Below are positions 48,404-59,452 of a DNA stretch of 64,000 nt, piece by piece; position 1 is the first letter of the stretch, and each line of letters starts with the position of its first letter. The notes under the pieces are model-generated. The model was not told the origin of the DNA. It was given only the letters and a program-made list of their open reading frames with translations, and did no database searches. The DNA is from Magicicada septendecula (taxonomy: Eukaryota; Arthropoda; Insecta; Hemiptera; Cicadidae), in contig CM068367.1 in the NCBI GenBank assembly GCA_034769895.1, forward strand, positions 123,045,927 through 123,109,926, in the 5' to 3' direction. Made by a program: the position numbers and the translations under genes.

Positions 48404-49090
48404 AACAACAACAACAACAACAATATAATAATAATAATCATCATCATCATCATCATCATCATTTCAGTGCTTCGCTTTCCTCGAGGCCTGTAATTAAATG
48501 CAAGCCTCGGACATCTTTCGTTTTTCATGTTTCGATAGTGCTGTTAACAGTGTATTTTGTTTTCATAGATACTATCAGTTATGCAGTTTTTTATTTGATC
48601 CTTATCCAGATCAGCCTCGTCGTTCAGCATTGTACTTTCTCAATGTTATCGCGCGGACTTTGTGTCTGCAGACCGACATTCTGACGTCCTTCCTCGTGAG
48701 TATCCACAAGAGTCACTGTCGTTTATTAACACTGAAATCGCTATAATTTTGTCATATTTAATTTGTATATCTTTCATAATTTTCCGGCCTACTGTTCTTT
48801 TCATTGCACCACACGTTATTAGATATTGTGATATTTTATTATCAACGTCTGACTATAGCTATAAGATATGTTGCGCTCTAAATAAATGAAGTGTGATAAA
48901 TGTTCAAGTGGCTTTCCGCTTAATGCGATTTTCGACTTGACTGGTTCCTTTCCTCTAAGCACCGTCACTTGTGTTTTATCGACTGAAATACGACAGTTAT
49001 TCGCTTATTTGATTAGTTGATGTATACTACGCTGCGATCGCTCTTCTGACGTAGAAATAATGACTTGATCGTTCACATATAATAGGTATT
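48404..49090 (-). pseudogene. LINE RT to C-terminus with simple-repeat tail
   Basis: The minus strand encodes YVNDQVIISTSEERSQRSIH (the YADD box region, with ADD changed to VND), ISVDKTQVTVLRGKEPVKSK, ALSGKPLEHLSH and CGAMKRTVGRKIMKDIQIK, then SARDNIEKVQ and a degraded tail. All are in normal LINE order, with stops and frame changes. The 3' side on this strand ends in (ATG)n(TTA)n(TTG)n (48404-48464), probably grown from the original LINE tail. The catalytic aspartates are lost. Confidence 0.82.
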
Positions 49091-49639
49091 ACTATATAAA
49101 TTATGATAAATGATATCTTTGTAAATAAAGAAAAGCGTGGAGAAGATGATACGACCTTCATAGGAGCTAACAAAAAGTCCATTTCGCTAGTGGCCACACT
49201 CAGACATAACTAATATCAATCTAGAAACACCTTCTTATAGTAACTTATAAAAAGGCAGCGACTCTAGCAATGTCACCGGTGATGCTAACCTTGTCAAGAC
49301 TACTATTGAAGGACTACTGACTGATCTATGAAGGACTACTACATATTTAACCGAAATGTCTCCCTGAAGAAGGTATACAACAACGGAGCACAATCTTAGA
49401 GTACAGAAAATAAAACCGAAAAGAAGGATTGAACCCAGCCGTGAAAAACTTGTACAAAGCAGTTTCAGTAATCCATGAAGGTGCACAACCAAAGTACGCC
49501 CAGTTACTGGAGAAAAGCGGAATAATTTTACTGAGCTGTTATACTACATAGTAAGCGTAGAATAGTTTACTATTTAACATAATTCATTGTGAGTTACAAT
49601 AATTATTATTTTGTACATAATATTTACGATGAATGCTTG
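49091..49639. other. Unassigned sequence
   Basis: No gene; the minus frame 49235-49492 has no domain. Confidence 0.4.
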
Positions 49640-50399
49640 TCAATTGAAGAAATGAGTGTGTCCTGGAAAAAGATCAGCGTGTAAAAGCTTGCTCATATAT
49701 ATTTGAAATAAGAGAGATTCTGCTATAAAGAATTAAGATTCAAACAAGAGTAAACGGATTATTTAAATGAGACGAGAGCGTTGTAGTGTTTACGTGTATT
49801 TTATTATAAGAAATCGATATTTACAATGAACATAAGTATAATCATATCACACGTCGTATTATTTTCAGTATACATACATATACAAGCAGTATGTAACAAA
49901 ATATTTTTTTTTGAATTTAACAAGTTGATTTCGCAAGTTGAAAAGTATTCTGTGATATGCGAGTATAAAAATTTGTTTTTACAAAAAATAAAAAAATTAA
50001 CAGCCTACTATTTTAATTAAGTTGATCGTGTAATCACCAAATATTGGTTGGTATTGCTCCCTGGTGGTGGACCTGAAGTTAACGATAATGTTATGTGATA
50101 CACTAAGATGGAACAAATGGCCGTAGTGCTGCTCTATGGTGACGGCCCTGAAGTAAACTCTAAACATTTAGTCATGAGATGTTATCAAACTACGATTATA
50201 TCGATTATATCGATTATACGATTTCTTATAATAAAATACATGTAAACACTACTATGCTCTCGTCTCATTTAATTATCCGTTCACTCTTGTTTAGATCGTT
50301 TATATTCTTTATATCAGAATCTCTCTTACTCCAAATACGACGAGCAACCTTTTACACGTGTTGACCTTTTCCTAGGACATACTCTTTTTTTTAATTGAG
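49640..50399. mobile_element. 760-bp element with ~185-bp terminal inverted repeats
   Basis: 49640-49825 and 50205-50399 are inverted copies, roughly 80% identical by eye. Shared inverse landmarks are GAGTRTGTCCT.GRAAAA, GAGAGATTCTG.TATAAAGAAT, TTAAATGAGACGAGAGC and TTTTATTATAAGAAATCG. The interior 49826-50204 is AT-rich, with CTGGTGGTGGACCTGAAGT and CTATGGTGACGGCCCTGAAGT as an internal imperfect duplication (50060-50085 and 50132-50155). No coding capacity. Class unknown (MITE or foldback). Confidence 0.75.
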
Positions 50400-51009
50400 A
50401 AACATTTATATAAAGAGTAGTAGCCTATATGAAGTTTTCATTTCAAAAATGTTAAGGTTTAATTACTACAAGAAACCAGTTTCGTGATACAAACATCTGT
50501 AGTTTGTACGTTATTTTTATCGCAACTGCAGTACGTGTTGAAAGCGCTCGAGACGTTATTGTATCATTCTGTACGGATAATCGGGAGGCTCTTGCTTCTT
50601 GATATTTTCGCCGTTGCCATCTCTTCCTGTTGTTGATTATCTTTTCAGCTCTCATTACTTAAATATTTCCCTTCTCACCACCAGCTACTCCATTTATTTA
50701 TGTCGTACATTCATGTATCTGATTAAGCTTTTCTCACAGTCAGATTACTGCTTCTTGAAGGGGGAAATTAGAATTGATATGTACATGCCACCAGATTGGT
50801 GGACGTATCGGAGTTCCGAAGGTCGGTTTACTGAGAGCAGGCCTATACTGTAATTTCGTCCTCTCCCCTTTATTTTCTGACCAAACAATTTTTCTGAGTT
50901 TTGAAATTACTTCCGAATTTGAAGCTTTCTTTAGACTTCTTTTAAAAGGAAAGATTACATTAAAAAAAAAATAGAGAAGTTTAGTCACATTGTGGAACGA
51001 TAAGTAGAA
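50400..51009. other. Unassigned sequence
   Basis: Overlapping opposite-strand frames at 50.6-51.0 kb are shadows of each other and show no domain. Confidence 0.4.
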
Positions 51010-51280
51010 CACTGAAGGGGAAGGTCAGAAGAGATACTCTTTTGAAATTTTAAAAACAATACAGACAGGATTGGACAGACCATGTTGAAAGGGGATGCAT
51101 AAGAACAAGATACCAAAACAAATTTTGTTTTATAATCCGAAAGGATGGCGGTATATTGGAAGACCAAAGAAAGGATGGTTGGACCAAGGAGTGTCCAACG
51201 GATCGTAAGGTCCACGGCCTGAAGAAGAAGAAGAAGAAGAAGAAGAAGAAGAAGAAGAAGAAGAAGAAGAAGAAGACGTT
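51010..51280 (+). pseudogene. LINE ORF2 C-terminal end with (GAA)n tail
   Basis: The plus strand encodes YRQDWTDHVERGCIRTRYQ, then in another frame NPKGWRYIGRPKKGWLDQGV, the W..HVERM...Y.PKG.R.IGRPKKRW ending of LINE proteins. GTCCACGGCCTGAAGAAG runs directly into 19 GAA units (51222-51278). The repeat begins exactly where the protein-coding end stops, so it is probably an expanded LINE 3' tail. Confidence 0.8.
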
Positions 51281-52507
51281 TAGAAAAAAGAAAGGAGTAC
51301 TTTTTTTTATTCTAGACGGAAAACGATCATGGTTACTTTACAACCCGACCACAGTGGCCGTAATAATAAACAGCAAGCTTCAGAGTCGTCTTATTTATTT
51401 ACGTTGAATATAATGCTTTTTTAATCATTTGATACTGATTCTTCAGCTCCAAATGGGAGTAAACGCGGACAACCTCGTTTAGAGAACTGTTACCTTTTGT
51501 AACACTGTTATTGTTGTAGTGTTCACAAGAAATACTTTTTCCTTTTCTCGTCGCCGTGTTGTCACGTACGGTCGTTCGTTGTAACAATTTGCAAGGAGAA
51601 ACTATTATACGTACACATGTTAAGGTAATTTGTTTTTTAGTTTTTATTTTCACCGGATTGTGTTGTTACTGCAACTTTTTGTGGCATGGAAACTGCGACA
51701 TTTACGTGTTAAACAGCAATCTCAACTTAAATGGTTGTGTAAGTTTTGCTAACAGGCGCGCAAAGCTAACAGTTTTATATTTCTTAACTTGTTTTCAGAT
51801 GCAAGTGGGTTGCGTAGTTGATATGGCGTACAGAAACGTATGTTAAACGGCAACTAAGAAGATAAAATGGACCATGGTCGGGAATACAAACAGCAGTTCT
51901 ACTTATCACATTTGTCCAAACCCATCATCATCATCATCATCATTCGTGGTGATTCTGTCCAATGAATTGTCCATGCTGTCCATTCCTGGATTGCGCTCTC
52001 CTGTCATCATATTGTGCCTATTTCTTCTTATCTTCTCATACATGTAATATTTCCTTTTAACATTAAATTCTATAAGCATTTCTTTCTCAAGACGCGACCA
52101 CTACAAGTTGATCTTCTCTTTTTTAATAGGTCCATCCGATTTCCTTTTGTCATTTATTTATTCACCTGAATATCTCTTCGTTTGTTATCATATCTTTCAG
52201 TTATTCTTGTCCATTTATCGCCACAATCACACGGGAAGTTTTCCAAATATTTATATATAAAACCGCTCTTTGATCTTGATGGATAACGTCATTGATGCAT
52301 ACGAGGTTTGATAAAAAAATTCGTGCAATTTTTGGATTTCGTGCGCAATAAATGTTCAGTTAAAAAAATGTTTTTATTTGACGGTTGTACCCATCTTAGT
52401 CACAGCCACCTAAAATGTTTACGCTATTGGACGAATAGTTCAGATTTGAGAACTAATCGAGTAAGTTATCAATTGTTGTCTTATGCTTTCACGGGCGGCG
52501 TCGTAGT
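51281..52507. other. Unassigned sequence
   Basis: A (CAT)n tract at 51923-51944 introduces a C/T-rich stretch (51950-52270) whose minus strand could be old LINE debris, without firm motifs. Confidence 0.4.
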
Positions 52508-52807
52508 TGTTAATATTTCTACCGGGCTATCAGGCCGTGGCCCGATGTTATTAGGCCTACATGCAAACGTTTCAGCCACTCCTTCGGTGGCCATCTTCAG
52601 TGCTTAAAGGACTGATACACTGACACAGGTCTACAGTCAGTAAACCACAGTACTGTGGCTAAGGCTGGTAGGTTTACTGACTGTAGACCTGTGTCAGTGT
52701 ATCCGTCCTTTAAGCACTGAAGATGGCCACCGATGGAATGGCTGAAACGTTTGCACGTAATAACATCGGAGCACAGCGTGATAGCTCGGTAAACAGAAAT
52801 ATTAACA
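52508..52807. mobile_element. 300-bp palindromic foldback element
   Basis: Arms 52508-52646 and 52671-52807 are inverted copies around a 24-bp spacer (ACAGTACTGTGGCTAAGG..). The inner ~70 bp of each arm is nearly identical, the outer part less so. Ends carry ACCGGGCTATCAGGCCGTGG and its inverse. Each arm contains CTGAAGA - TGGCCACCGATGGAATGGC - TGAAACG. On the plus strand CTGAAGA is at 52717-52723 and GAAAC at 52743-52747; on the minus strand they are at 52594-52600 and 52569-52573. Non-coding. Confidence 0.85.
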
Positions 52808-53337
52808 ACTGAGTAAATTATGTTTTGGAGTATTTGGCGATTTTTTTTTTACTTCTGCTATGCAAGATTGAAAAATGTGGAGTAAATTTTGTGTAAATAA
52901 TAAGTAGATAAACTGTTCTGGCGTCCAGAAGTGTAGAAGGCTTCTGTCAAGCCTGCTATGCATGAACAAGCAGTTCAACTTTTCAAACATTGTCGTGAAC
53001 AAATTGAAGATCACGATAATGATATGAAGAGTGTAGTTTTGTTTTCCATTAATTTTTATCATTACGTGGAATGTTAAAAAAAACATTATTCTGGCATTTT
53101 ACGTCACACGTTGTAATGGTACATATGACACTACATACACCAACGTACCAAAAATAATTTGAAAGCCACTACTATTAAGAATACCTACAAGGTCAAGCAT
53201 ACCACCATGGATAAAAAAGAGAAAGTATCATAAGTTAAACCAAGTGAATTATAATAAAGAAGGAATTACTAGTAAATGTACTAATGAAGAAGAAAAAGAA
53301 GACTAACAACGAGACGACTTACATACCTTACCCAATA
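52808..53337. other. Unassigned sequence
   Basis: No gene; becomes A-rich on the plus strand from about 53150. Confidence 0.4.
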
Positions 53338-53520
53338 GATCAGTGAGAAGGACACAATGGAAACAAAAGAAGAAAGAAGAATCTGTGAGAAGGACACAAC
53401 GATGACTATTTCAAGAAGAAAGAAGAATCAGAGAGAAGAAAACAACAATAACGACTTCAAGAAAGAAAAAAGAAGAAACAGTGAGAAGGAAACCCATAGA
53501 AGACAACACGGAGAAGAAAC
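53338..53520. repeat. Degenerate purine tandem repeat, units 43-50 bp
   Basis: Four units start at about 53338, 53381, 53427 and 53477. Each begins ATCAGTGAGAAGGACACAA or a variant and ends in AAGAAGAAAGAAGA. The plus strand is almost all A and G. Confidence 0.8.
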
Positions 53521-56500
53521 TTATCAAACAAAAGGAAGGAAACAAGTGAAAACAACATCATGTATAAACTAACTAAGAGTGAGAAAGAGATCAGTGAAGG
53601 AAAGAAGAAAGATATCCAGACCAGACACAAAAAGGGAAATAAAATGAAATATAATGAACTAACATAAACCTATGAAGAAATAATTGTAAAAGAAGAAAGA
53701 AGAAATGGAATTAATGACATGATATAAATCCCTAAGCTGTAAGGTAAAGTCAACACTGACCTCAACTCATTTAATGAATACATTCCTTGTCCATTTAAGA
53801 TAAACTGTAAGCAATAAGGACTAATTATTGTACATAAGGAATAACAAAGAAAATGAATAATAATAGGATACGTTCTTAGCTAAATGATGTGTAGACATAA
53901 AAAGAAGACTATGTCCAAAATATAAATAACCAGTTGTACAGTGGAATTGATGTTAGAAAAAAACCCACTAATTATCAGTAATTAAGACAATAAAAAGTAA
54001 ACAAAAGGTACTCTAATAACTAACAACAAATGTACCAGCATTCAATGAAAGCAAATCAATCGATATAATGCAGAGATACAAATCCAGCAGCAACCCATTA
54101 CTGCTTACCTAGTATGCAACATAACCTAATCTGGGCAACCAGTTTTCACTAAAACTGAAGAAAAATAAAGCCAAAACAATATCAAACCAAAATGTAATAT
54201 AATGTGAAGTAACTAGAGGATATAAGGAACGTTTTATATACAATAGATAATGTAATGAGTAGATATAAAAGCTGTATTAATGTAATTCAATATAACTATA
54301 TGCTTGTTATAGCAAAGATGCCTGATGCAACCAAATTATGTTGTAAACTTATTATATAAGAGTAGGAACTCAACTGACAACATTGAGTGAGGCAGAATAC
54401 TATTCAACTGAGTAAATTCAATAAATATAACAACCTAAATAATAATAATAACGATAATAATAACAAAACTATGTTAAGAACTAGCTGCAACTAATCTTAA
54501 TAACATCTAAGCCAAGATAACAACCAGTATAATGAACTGCTGCACAATGAGAATAATGCTATTAAAACCATTATAAGAGTCATTTAAACAACAATGAAAA
54601 TAATATGGAAAGAGTATTAATCATGTAATAATGTAACTCCATGAAGTATGGTAAACATACTTAGCAAATCATAATTAAGGCAATAAACCTATGATATAAG
54701 GCAAAAGGACGCTATCAGTAGTGACAACAACCAATAAAGTGTACATAGGCCATATTAGAATGTCATTAAATGTTAATATTAGTATAATATAAGTAATAAA
54801 CAACATGTATAACCATAGACTTAGGACTTGAACCTATGAAAACAGACAAAGTGTAATTATTAATGCATAGTTTTAAGGGAAAAGTGAATAGTAAGATAAG
54901 AATACGTTATCACCATCAAAATATGGTATAAAAACAATGTATTTAAAATGTTTAATAGCTAATGGACATTATGTATTTATATCAAGTGCGATTTCAGCAA
55001 CCCCAAATCTGAACTATAGGATGAGGGGATGCAAAATACTCGTCATTAAAAAATAGAAACGATAGGGATAATAAAAATAACGTCAGTGCAGTTATGAATA
55101 AGATATTTGACTTAATAAAAATAATTGAGAAGTGCTGAGCCCTTGCGCTTGGGTCTGTGAACCACGGATTCATAATCTCAAAACCAGCCTACTGACGCGA
55201 CTCTACGCGTCTATTTTAACGAAGCCCGCCGAGGTTAGACGAATTAAAAAGTATTAATCAATCAGAGCCTATAAAAAATACGAAGTGCAGGATTCCGACA
55301 GAGGAACCAGAGACAGTTTTTCACCAGCAACGAGAGCGACTACACGCTCGCCGATCGTCCAGAAAAACGTGTTTTTGACAGCGAACAGCTGTAAACACAC
55401 TCACTAACCTCAAATTTTGAGTGGAGGTTATGACAACAGAAGAAGACAGTGCAGTATATTTTCAAGTGTACTAATACGGAGTATATGCGTATAGGAGTGA
55501 GTGCAGTGCAGTTATTAAAATTAATTAATTAATTAAAGAATGTTAATTAATTACAAAAGTTGTGAAAAAGTGTAAATCCTTCGAACGACCAGTTACGCAA
55601 GTATCAATACCAATAACAATTATACTATGCTTGTCAAGTAATAAATAAGTAAAAGAATGCTAGTAGCGAATCGAATTAATTTGAATTATTCGATAAATTG
55701 CCCGAATTCCAAAAGGAAGGGAACTTAGAAAATTTAGATAAACAATGATAAAATTGAACCATTTCAGTAACGACAATTTTAACTATTTATATGATTCAAA
55801 TGTATTAGCATAAGAAAGAGACATTGAATGATCAATGAAGGGAAACTGAACCCTGACCATTAGGAAGTTAAGAATGTTTTATATTTTATTTTAATAATTG
55901 AACTTAGAGTTACACAAGAGGGTAACCTAAATGTATCAAATGAATTTAATTTACCTGTGTTATGTACATCCAATCTAGGAGATGATTCAGAACCATGACA
56001 CTGAATTTGAATGATTATTATCACATATTAAATAACTAATGCATCAATGAAAAATAATTAATAAATTTTAAACAAACCAGGTTACACGAACCTGTATTAA
56101 CTTCAATGATTAACAGTGAACAGTTGTTCATATTTTATATTATTTCAAATTAACCATCAATGATTTTATGTTTTGTCTACTTATTATTACAGTAGTACAT
56201 TTTATTATATATGTGTATTTTGCAGACTAAAAGAACCTACTACTACTATCATTTTTATAAAGCATTATAACCTATTTGTTTACTAATGAAAAATATTCGA
56301 CTAGCCAAATGCAGTCATACCATCCTGAGATTTTTAAATGTTTTAGAGTCCATGTTCCACTTTAATTGTTAAACAAAAGGAAGATAAACTATCTTATTGT
56401 ATCAAATATTAATTGTTCTCGAGTTGAATAAACAACTATTGTTTTATGAACCTTTAAAAGAGTTGACTTTTATTGTAAACGATAGAGATACAGCTTAGTG

Positions 56501-57249
56501 AGAAACCCGAGACGGTTGGTACCAGACTTCAAAAGCGGACATTCAAATGGAATGATTTTTACCAACCGCACCATCCAACACATTGCTACACATTATAAAT
56601 CATAGTAAATATCATGTCTATGTTATGTTTATGTTAGAGTGTAGGCAGAACAGTACTGATCCACTCACCACAGCTGATAACAGAAGAGTCAACGGAACTT
56701 CCGGAGGACCAAACTCAAGAAAGTGAATTAAAAAACATATTAAACCATATAAACTGAAACAATTAAACGAGGATAAAAAGAGTAAGTGAACCGATTTATT
56801 CACTACCGGATTCAATAATAGATTGAATTGGGTGGAATAAATCACTAATCCAAAACTTAATAATAAAAACGAGCTTTCAACAATAATAATAAAACGAACA
56901 ACCAGACCCTATAATAAATATAATACAGATGATTTCGTTTTTTAATAAAGTCTGTGAAGCTATTCGTAGGAATCGGAGAAATGGAAGGGTAGTTTATAGA
57001 AATTGCACGCCGATAATGCACCAGTCGTTGCTTCTTCAACAATTTTAGGCAAACCAAAACATACTGACGCCGCAACTGCCGCATTTGCCCAATACGATCT
57101 TTCTTCTTCCAAATGAAAGCACCGCGAAAGGACAACGTTTCACGACTTATAAATGTAAATTTATAAGTGTGTATTAATTGCATAAATATTTTATTGATTT
57201 TTCACATGTATGTGTGTGAATTGAATCTTATTTATTACTCTGATTATCT
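53521..57249. other. A-rich strand-asymmetric block, possible retroelement remnant
   Basis: The plus strand is visibly A-rich and G-poor from about 53.5 to 56.1 kb with stops in all frames. A TATAAAAAATA box is at 55270-55280, after a less AT-rich stretch (55140-55260), and an AATAAA signal is at 56427-56432. A 9-bp inverted pair CGGTTGGTA/TACCAACCG is at 56513-56521 and 56560-56568. These could be the promoter and polyadenylation site of an old LTR in plus orientation, but no protein domain or second LTR copy supports it. The minus frame 56857-57183 is unrecognised. Confidence 0.35.
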
Positions 57250-58612
57250 ATGCCCGCGTGTTGGAACACAGTTTATATAATGAATTCTATATAATTCAGG
57301 TACAATAGATAATACGTATTTACTTGCTTTAATTGATTACTTCCATGCCGGGTGTGAAACAGCCATTTAAAATTATGTATAACTATTCTGATTCTCATCA
57401 GCACATACGTGATATCACTTAATAGATTAACGTTATCAATTCATTTACTTTATTTGAACATATGAAACTCTTAAAATCTATTTATATTCCTTCAAAATTC
57501 AGGTTGATATTTAGGTTGTATTTGGCAATAATGAACGCATATTTATGATCAACTTAAAGTACTAGTTTAATTATCATTCATAATACATTATAATTGTACA
57601 CATGATACGTCGCTGTACCTGAAATACATACGTATTTTATAATAACAATTTACGTGTTTCACTATATGCTGAAAACAGAGAAAACACACATACATATATA
57701 AATCAAATATATAACAATTCATATTACTTATTTGATGCGTTCATTAAATCCCAAATAAGCTTTTGTTAGTACATTCATTAATTACTTTTATTCAGATTTA
57801 TTCATTACTTTTTTTAATAATTTTCTCAGGTGTGAATTCTTTGAAAGAAACCAGGTCAGTAGGAGTTACTAATTAGAAATGATTATAATAATGGTTACTT
57901 GGTTATTGAATATCCATTAGTTGTTGTTGAAGTTGAGTTCCAGAGATGAAGATGGCTCGTAGACCCATTCCGTCGGATGCTGCTTTCTCACAATCACTTA
58001 ACACTTACTCTTCCGATCACTCGCGTAGGCGTTTGTATATGTGAATAATTGAAGTTCAGTGTTCAATCAAATGTTTCATCTTACTGTGTGTGCTGTGAGT
58101 TCGTTTTAATGTTAATATACATGTCTAGTTCCACTTGTTTTTGTCGTTTATCGTCTACTGACGTAACATGGTCAACATCTGCTACAATTCTCGGTACGGG
58201 TGTGAATGTCCTGGCTTACTTTGTTACAGCTGCGGAGAGCAATAATTCTGGACGAAACTTTCCCTGTCATCTTACGCCACCAATTTCTATAGTTGGATCG
58301 AACTTAATGTGTTTCTATTGTCAAGTCAGCGACGCCTCACTGACATCTTCTCATCACTCCTTATTTATTGCGCCAACTATAAGTCGTTGACACTGCCTCG
58401 TGTGAACGTACTCTGCCGAGGTGAAAATTTAAAATTTTTAAAATTTTCTGCTCGTTACAGTGTCCTCAATTTCGATTTGACGATGTGACCTCAGGGAACA
58501 ACTCAAATCTAGATTCTGCGCCCTGTACGTCGCCTCGCCGTGTTCATCTTCTTCAAAAGGGAAAGCAATACATGATAACCTATTCTTAAAGGCTTACATT
58601 ACAAGTGGTACA
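57250..58612 (-). repeat. 3' LTR of the Gypsy element (internally deleted)
   Basis: Starts TGTACCACTTG immediately after the polypurine tract on the minus strand. Two segments, 58490-58150 and 58135-57255, align with the plus-strand block at 36.8-39.0 kb. Between them about 1.06 kb present in that block is missing, so the copy is a deletion form if the longer block is ancestral. The distal boundary (expected ..CA) was not located; 57250 is where similarity fades. A plus-strand frame (58049-58390) has no domain. Confidence 0.65.
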
Positions 58613-58621
58613 CCCCCTTTT
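58613..58621 (-). other. Polypurine tract
   Basis: Minus strand AAAAGGGGG directly followed by TGTACC. This is the site that primes plus-strand DNA synthesis in LTR retrotransposons and sets the 5' end of the 3' LTR. Position, 830 bp after the end of pol, fits. Confidence 0.7.
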
Positions 58622-59452
58622 GGTTTTAATCGGTTCTCTGAATCTATTGCTAGCTATTTGGGATAGCTGAACGCATTTCACATTTTCGTATTTACATATA
58701 AATACCTTATCCTTATAATTATAAGACAAATCATAAATTTAATGAGCAATTAAATAATTTAATCAATTGAATAAAATTTTACTTTCTAAAATATCATATT
58801 CACAAGATATTATCAAATAATCAATTGGTTCAGTGTAACACTCTACATGACATCAAAAAAATCTCCTATACATATACATTCTGTGCATTACTAATGATCT
58901 TACCAATAAAATCTTTTAAGATGTTATAAAAATTTAAATTGTTAATTAACACATTCGCTACTTTAGTTGTAATTATTTTAATAATTTACATACACGTAAT
59001 ACATTTTGTTTTAATGATTTACCTACTTCATTCTAGCATCATTTACAATCTTAGCCTATTAATTATATACACTCACATTAATAAAGTTCATTTACGATCT
59101 AGTTCTTTGAATAATATCACTTATTTGATTTTAAGTGTCCCTTTCTTTCACTTTGTCCTAGTATCTTATCACTATGTGAATCAAGTGATAGCAATTAAAT
59201 GTCCTTTGCGTTCACTGCAATATTTTTATAAAATGTCACACTAAATGTTAATTTATCTTAGTATCTAACATTTAATTAGTGCTTAATTAACTAAATACAC
59301 TTTATGTTATGTTTGACAATTAAAATACATAATTTTCTTGGTTAAGCCAGCTTGAATGATATCAGCGCGTCAATTACCCTAACGCAGATGATTCATCAGC
59401 ATCAGCTAGTTTCTTATGACATCTTCTTCAATTTCTTCCTCTTCCTTCATCT
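58622..59452. other. Spacer between Gypsy pol and polypurine tract
   Basis: AT-rich with no env-like or other frame of note on the minus strand. Either the element never carried a third ORF or it has decayed beyond recognition. Confidence 0.5.

Noticed and set aside
58049..58390. 113-codon plus-strand frame with a similar frame in the 36.8 kb copy
   Set aside because: The shared openness follows from sequence homology of the LTR-like blocks; amino-acid similarity is no better than nucleotide similarity and no domain is seen.
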